Source: Thiomicrospira sp.
GTDB taxonomy: Bacteria; Pseudomonadota; Gammaproteobacteria; Thiomicrospirales; Thiomicrospiraceae
DNA length: 64,000 bases
NCBI RefSeq assembly: GCF_014859555.1
Contig: NZ_JACUTY010000004.1
Location: 1-64,000 of the forward strand
Reading direction: 5' to 3'
The notes beneath the pieces were generated by a model. The model searched no databases. It was not told where the DNA came from and was given only the letters and a program-made list of their open reading frames with translations. A program made the translations under genes and the position numbers. This document shows positions 60,498 to 64,000 of this stretch, in pieces. Position 1 is the first letter of the stretch; every line of letters begins with the position of its first letter.

Positions 60498-61226
60498 ATG
60501 ATTTATCAGCAACCGGCGTTTGTTTTACATAGTCGACCTTATCGTGAAACCAGCGTGATGTTAACCCTGTTTACACCCGAGTTTGGTAAATTAAATGCGA
60601 CGGTGCGTGGGGTTCGGTCTGGTGGTAAAGCCGCAGTACAAAAGCAGGCCTGGTTGCAACCATTCCAGGCTTTGCAAATTCAGTGGCGGGGCGCTGAAAA
60701 CCAGGTAAGTGAATGGATTCACCCGCAGGGCTTTGAACCGCATGGTGTAGCCATCGGCTTAAAGGGCGAAGCCAGTTTATGTGGTTTGTATCTAAATGAG
60801 TTGTTGTATCGTTTACTGCAAACCTGCGCGCCGATGGAAGCGTTATTTTTACACTATCAACAAACCTTACAGCTTCTGCATCAAGCCGATACCCGAGACC
60901 ACCAGGCCTGGTGCTTACGTCAGTTTGAGTTGGCGTTATTATCTGAGCTGGGTTATGAGCTGGATTTGGTACAAGACCATCAAAGCCAGCCAATATTAGA
61001 TTCTATTTTCTATACTTACCGACCTGAGTTAGGTTTCATCGCCTTACACCCCAATTATGCAAACTCGTCTGAGTGGAGTATGGCTGGTGAGTGTTTGATT
61101 AAGCTGGCACAAAAAGAATTTTGTAAAGATTGTTTACCAGCCTGGAAGCAATTAATGCGTCGCGTGTTGCATCCGCATTTAGGCCCTAAACCCTTGGCTA
61201 CACGCCAATTGTTTAAATCGTTTTAA
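60498..61226 (+). CDS. recO: DNA repair protein RecO
   Basis: PAFVLHSRPYRETSVMLTLFTPEFGK. Confidence 0.93.
   Translation: MIYQQPAFVLHSRPYRETSVMLTLFTPEFGKLNATVRGVRSGGKAAVQKQAWLQPFQALQIQWRGAENQVSEWIHPQGFEPHGVAIGLKGEASLCGLYLNELLYRLLQTCAPMEALFLHYQQTLQLLHQADTRDHQAWCLRQFELALLSELGYELDLVQDHQSQPILDSIFYTYRPELGFIALHPNYANSSEWSMAGECLIKLAQKEFCKDCLPAWKQLMRRVLHPHLGPKPLATRQLFKSF
60902..60911. repeat. dispersed palindrome, in recO (HQAW)
   Basis: GAGACCACCAGGCCTGGTGCTT. Confidence 0.9.
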
Positions 61227-61303
61227 ACCCAGTTATAAACTTACGCGGTTTCAAGTAATAATTATTTTCGTACTTAATTTAGCTTATTTAAGGTAAAGCC
61301 ATG

Positions 61304-62053
61304 ATGAACCCAATTTTTCTAGGATTAAACATTGATCACGTTGCCACACTTCGCCAAGCACGCGGCACACGTTACCCAGACCCGATTAAAGCGGCGCTGG
61401 ATGCCGAAATGGCAGGGGCGGATAGCATTACTTTGCATTTGCGCGAAGACCGCCGTCATATTCAAGATGCCGATGTTTATCGCTTAATGGAATGCTATCA
61501 AACCAAAGTAAACCTAGAAATGGCCGTCACCGAAGAAATGCTGACAATTGCCTGTAAAACCCAACCTGAAGATGTGTGTTTAGTGCCGGAAAAACGCGAA
61601 GAGCTCACCACCGAAGGCGGTTTGGATGTCGCCGGACAACAGGAATGGATGACCCAAGCTTGCGCGCGTTTAAAGGCCGCTGGTTGTCGGGTGTCGTTAT
61701 TTATTGACCCAGACGAAACTCAAATTCGTGCCGCCAAAGCGGTGGGCGCACCGGTGATTGAATTGCATACCGGCACTTACGCTGAACTGACCAAACCAGC
61801 TGAGGTTGCAGCTGAACTGCAACGCATCCGTAAAGCGGCTGAATTAGCACACAGTTTGGGTTTGGTGGTGAATGCGGGTCATGGATTGCATTATCACAAT
61901 GTACAAGCCATCGCCGCGATTAAAGTGATCGAAGAACTCAACATCGGCCATGCGATTGTGGCACAAGCGGTATATTCTGGATTACCTGACGCGGTGCGTG
62001 AAATGAAGCGTTTGATGGTCGAAGCTCGCCAGCAAGCTTATTTGCAGGATTAA
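61304..62053 (+). CDS. pdxJ: pyridoxine 5'-phosphate synthase
   Basis: [26 protein letters not shown]. Confidence 0.96.
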   Translation: MNPIFLGLNIDHVATLRQARGTRYPDPIKAALDAEMAGADSITLHLREDRRHIQDADVYRLMECYQTKVNLEMAVTEEMLTIACKTQPEDVCLVPEKREELTTEGGLDVAGQQEWMTQACARLKAAGCRVSLFIDPDETQIRAAKAVGAPVIELHTGTYAELTKPAEVAAELQRIRKAAELAHSLGLVVNAGHGLHYHNVQAIAAIKVIEELNIGHAIVAQAVYSGLPDAVREMKRLMVEARQQAYLQD

Positions 62054-62055
62054 CA

Positions 62056-62436
62056 ATGGTTATTGGAATCGGTACGGATATTGTTGATGTCGAGCGCATT
62101 GCCGGGCTTTGGCGTCGTCAAGGTGCGCGTTTTGCCGAGCGTTTGTTAAGTGTGTCGGAGTTAGTAGAATTAGCAGAGAAAGCCTATCCAGAGCGTTTTT
62201 TAGCCAAACGTTGGGCGGCTAAAGAAGCGATTAGTAAAGCTTTGGGCACCGGTATTTCACAAGGTGTAAGTTTTCACGACATTAGCATTGGGCATACCGA
62301 ATTGGGCCAGCCCTTGGTTGAGTTGACTGGTGTCGCCTTACAAATCGCGCAAAATCTAGGTATTCGGTCTTGGCGTTTGTCGATTAGCGATGAGAAAAAT
62401 CATGCAGTCGCGTTTGTCATTGCGCAAGCCGATTGA
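62056..62436 (+). CDS. acpS: holo-ACP synthase
   Basis: GIGTDIVDVERIAGLWRR ... FLAKRWAAKEAISKALGTGI. Confidence 0.95.
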   Translation: MVIGIGTDIVDVERIAGLWRRQGARFAERLLSVSELVELAEKAYPERFLAKRWAAKEAISKALGTGISQGVSFHDISIGHTELGQPLVELTGVALQIAQNLGIRSWRLSISDEKNHAVAFVIAQAD

Positions 62437-62492
62437 TTAGTTAGAAAGTTTGAGGGATACGTTGGAGCTACCAACAGGTTTTATCTAAATTA

Positions 62493-62524
62493 AAACCGGA
62501 TTAACTTTGGCAAGTTATCCGGTT
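62493..62524. terminator. imperfect hairpin between convergent acpS and sppA
   Basis: AACCGGATTAACTT/AAGTTATCCGGTT with one-base bulge; weak T tract. Confidence 0.5.
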
Positions 62525-62563
62525 CTAAGTCGTTTTTTAAATTGTTCTTAAGTCGTTAGCGTG

Positions 62564-63547
62564 TTATTTCCACTGGTGGCTCAGTGTTTGACTGAGTTTA
62601 AGCGCGGTTTCCGATACCAAATCCCCCATCAAATGTTCCATTAAGGTTTTTTCTTTTTCATAGGTACGCAAGCGTGTAATCCCAATTAGATCGCGTGCGA
62701 CAAACCCAATGTCACCTAAACCATCAATTAAACCCAATTCGACCGCTTCATCACCCAGCCAGACTAGCCCCGTAAATAAGTCTTTATTTTCTTGCAAACG
62801 ATCACCACGTCCTTGTTTAACCACCTCAATAAACTGCTGATGGGTGCGTTCTAAAATGCGTGTTTGGAAAAATTCTTTAGCCGACGCATCTTCTTCACCA
62901 AATGGATTAATAAAGCTTTTGTGTTCTCCAGCCGTCATAGAACGGTTTTCTACCCCCATTTTTTGCATAAGTTCAGTAAAACCAAAGGTATCAAAACGCA
63001 CACCGATCGAACCGATAATGGAGCCTTGGTTGGCATAAATTTCATCAGCGGCGGCGGCAATGTAATAACAGCCGGAAGCACATAAGTCTTGGGCGACGAC
63101 GTAAACCGGTTTGTTGTGGAGTTTTTTGAGTCGGGTGATTTCGTCATTAATTAAGGCCGATTGCACAGGGCTGCCACCCGGTGAATTCATCGATAATAAA
63201 ACCGCACGTGAGTTTTTGGCTTCAAACGCGTCACGTAACACCGAGTTAAGGGATTCCGCGCTGTTGTTCGTGCCGGCCATAATTGAACCATTTATTTTGA
63301 CAACCGCAATGTGTTCGCTGCCTGCTTGTTTGGTTTCGTCTTTGGAGAATAAACCGGCAAACATTAACATCGAAAATACAATATAAACCAGTACCATCAC
63401 TTTTAAAATATTGGTCCAACGACGTGACCAACGTTCTTGTTTAACGTAAGCATCCGCCGCATCCGCTAGACGGTCTAGCGGAGCCGATTTTTGAGTTGGT
63501 GTTTGGCTGACAGCTTGATTATCTGTCCAAGGGTTGTTTTGTTCCAT
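62564..63547 (-). CDS. sppA: S49 family signal peptide peptidase
   Basis: SMNSPGGSPVQSALINDEI ... DLCASGCYYIAAAADEIYAN. Confidence 0.9.
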   Translation of the reverse strand: MEQNNPWTDNQAVSQTPTQKSAPLDRLADAADAYVKQERWSRRWTNILKVMVLVYIVFSMLMFAGLFSKDETKQAGSEHIAVVKINGSIMAGTNNSAESLNSVLRDAFEAKNSRAVLLSMNSPGGSPVQSALINDEITRLKKLHNKPVYVVAQDLCASGCYYIAAAADEIYANQGSIIGSIGVRFDTFGFTELMQKMGVENRSMTAGEHKSFINPFGEEDASAKEFFQTRILERTHQQFIEVVKQGRGDRLQENKDLFTGLVWLGDEAVELGLIDGLGDIGFVARDLIGITRLRTYEKEKTLMEHLMGDLVSETALKLSQTLSHQWK

Positions 63548-63608
63548 TCATGCTTCCTGTGGATATGGCCTATAATAGTGGCCTAATTTTAACCGCTTTG
63601 GATATAAG

Positions 63609-64000
63609 ATGTCGCAGGATTTTGAGTTTGATTTAAAGGCGTTTCTGGCTAACTTAACCGAGCGTCCTGGCGTGTATCAAATGTTGAACGCACAGGGCGT
63701 GGTGATTTATGTGGGTAAAGCCAAAAATCTAAAGCGCCGTGTATCGAGTTATTTTGTAAAAAATCAGCAAGCCATTAAAACCCAGGCGATGGTTGAACAG
63801 GTCGCACGTATAGAAGTGACGGTGACCGATACTGAATCGGAAGCCTTAATCCTCGAAAACACTTTAATTAAACGCCTGACGCCTCGTTATAACGTGTTGT
63901 TTCGTGATGATAAGTCTTACCCCTATGTGTTTGTTTCTACAGGAAAAGAATATCCAGCTTTAAGTTTTCACCGTGGTGCCAAACGCAAAGTAGGGCGCTA
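63609..64000 (+). CDS. uvrC: excinuclease ABC subunit C, N-terminal part (cut by window edge)
   Basis: Translation MSQDFEFDLKAFLANLTERPGVYQMLNAQGVVIYVGKAKNLKRRVSSYF. Confidence 0.93.
   Translation, partial: MSQDFEFDLKAFLANLTERPGVYQMLNAQGVVIYVGKAKNLKRRVSSYFVKNQQAIKTQAMVEQVARIEVTVTDTESEALILENTLIKRLTPRYNVLFRDDKSYPYVFVSTGKEYPALSFHRGAKRKVGR

Noticed and set aside
1-64000. CRISPR arrays, insertion sequences, prophage, toxin-antitoxin or defence island
   Set aside because: No direct-repeat array, transposase/integrase, phage structural or defence genes are evident in the ORFs; gene content is mainly core chromosome.

Overview
The window is a 64 kb piece of gammaproteobacterial chromosome. Gene content and order suggest a Thiomicrospira/Hydrogenovibrio-like sulfur oxidizer; this is inference and untested. 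It starts at the probable 3' end of a 5S rRNA gene. Next comes an MSHA-type (type IV pilus-like) assembly locus without pilin genes. The rest is mostly housekeeping: riboflavin (rib)-nusB-thiL, glyA-nrdR, fumC, ettA, aspS, nadA, ruvCAB, tol-pal-cpoB-queC, tRNA-Lys, nadB-rseC-mucD-lepA-lepB-rnc-era-recO-pdxJ-acpS, sppA and the start of uvrC. There is no prophage, transposon or CRISPR array that I can support. The most striking signal is not a gene. A dispersed perfect palindrome, CCAGGCCTGG, occurs 21 times by hand count; 17 of these are the 12-mer ACCAGGCCTGGT. About 0.06 copies are expected for a random 10-mer with uniform base composition. It is used in all three coding frames (TRPG / QAW / PGLV). 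In several intergenic gaps it is extended into 26-30 bp hairpins, some with terminator-like placement. It behaves like a selected DNA-level signal (uptake-sequence-like, HIP1-like, methylation or nucleoid-protein site) rather than a protein feature.
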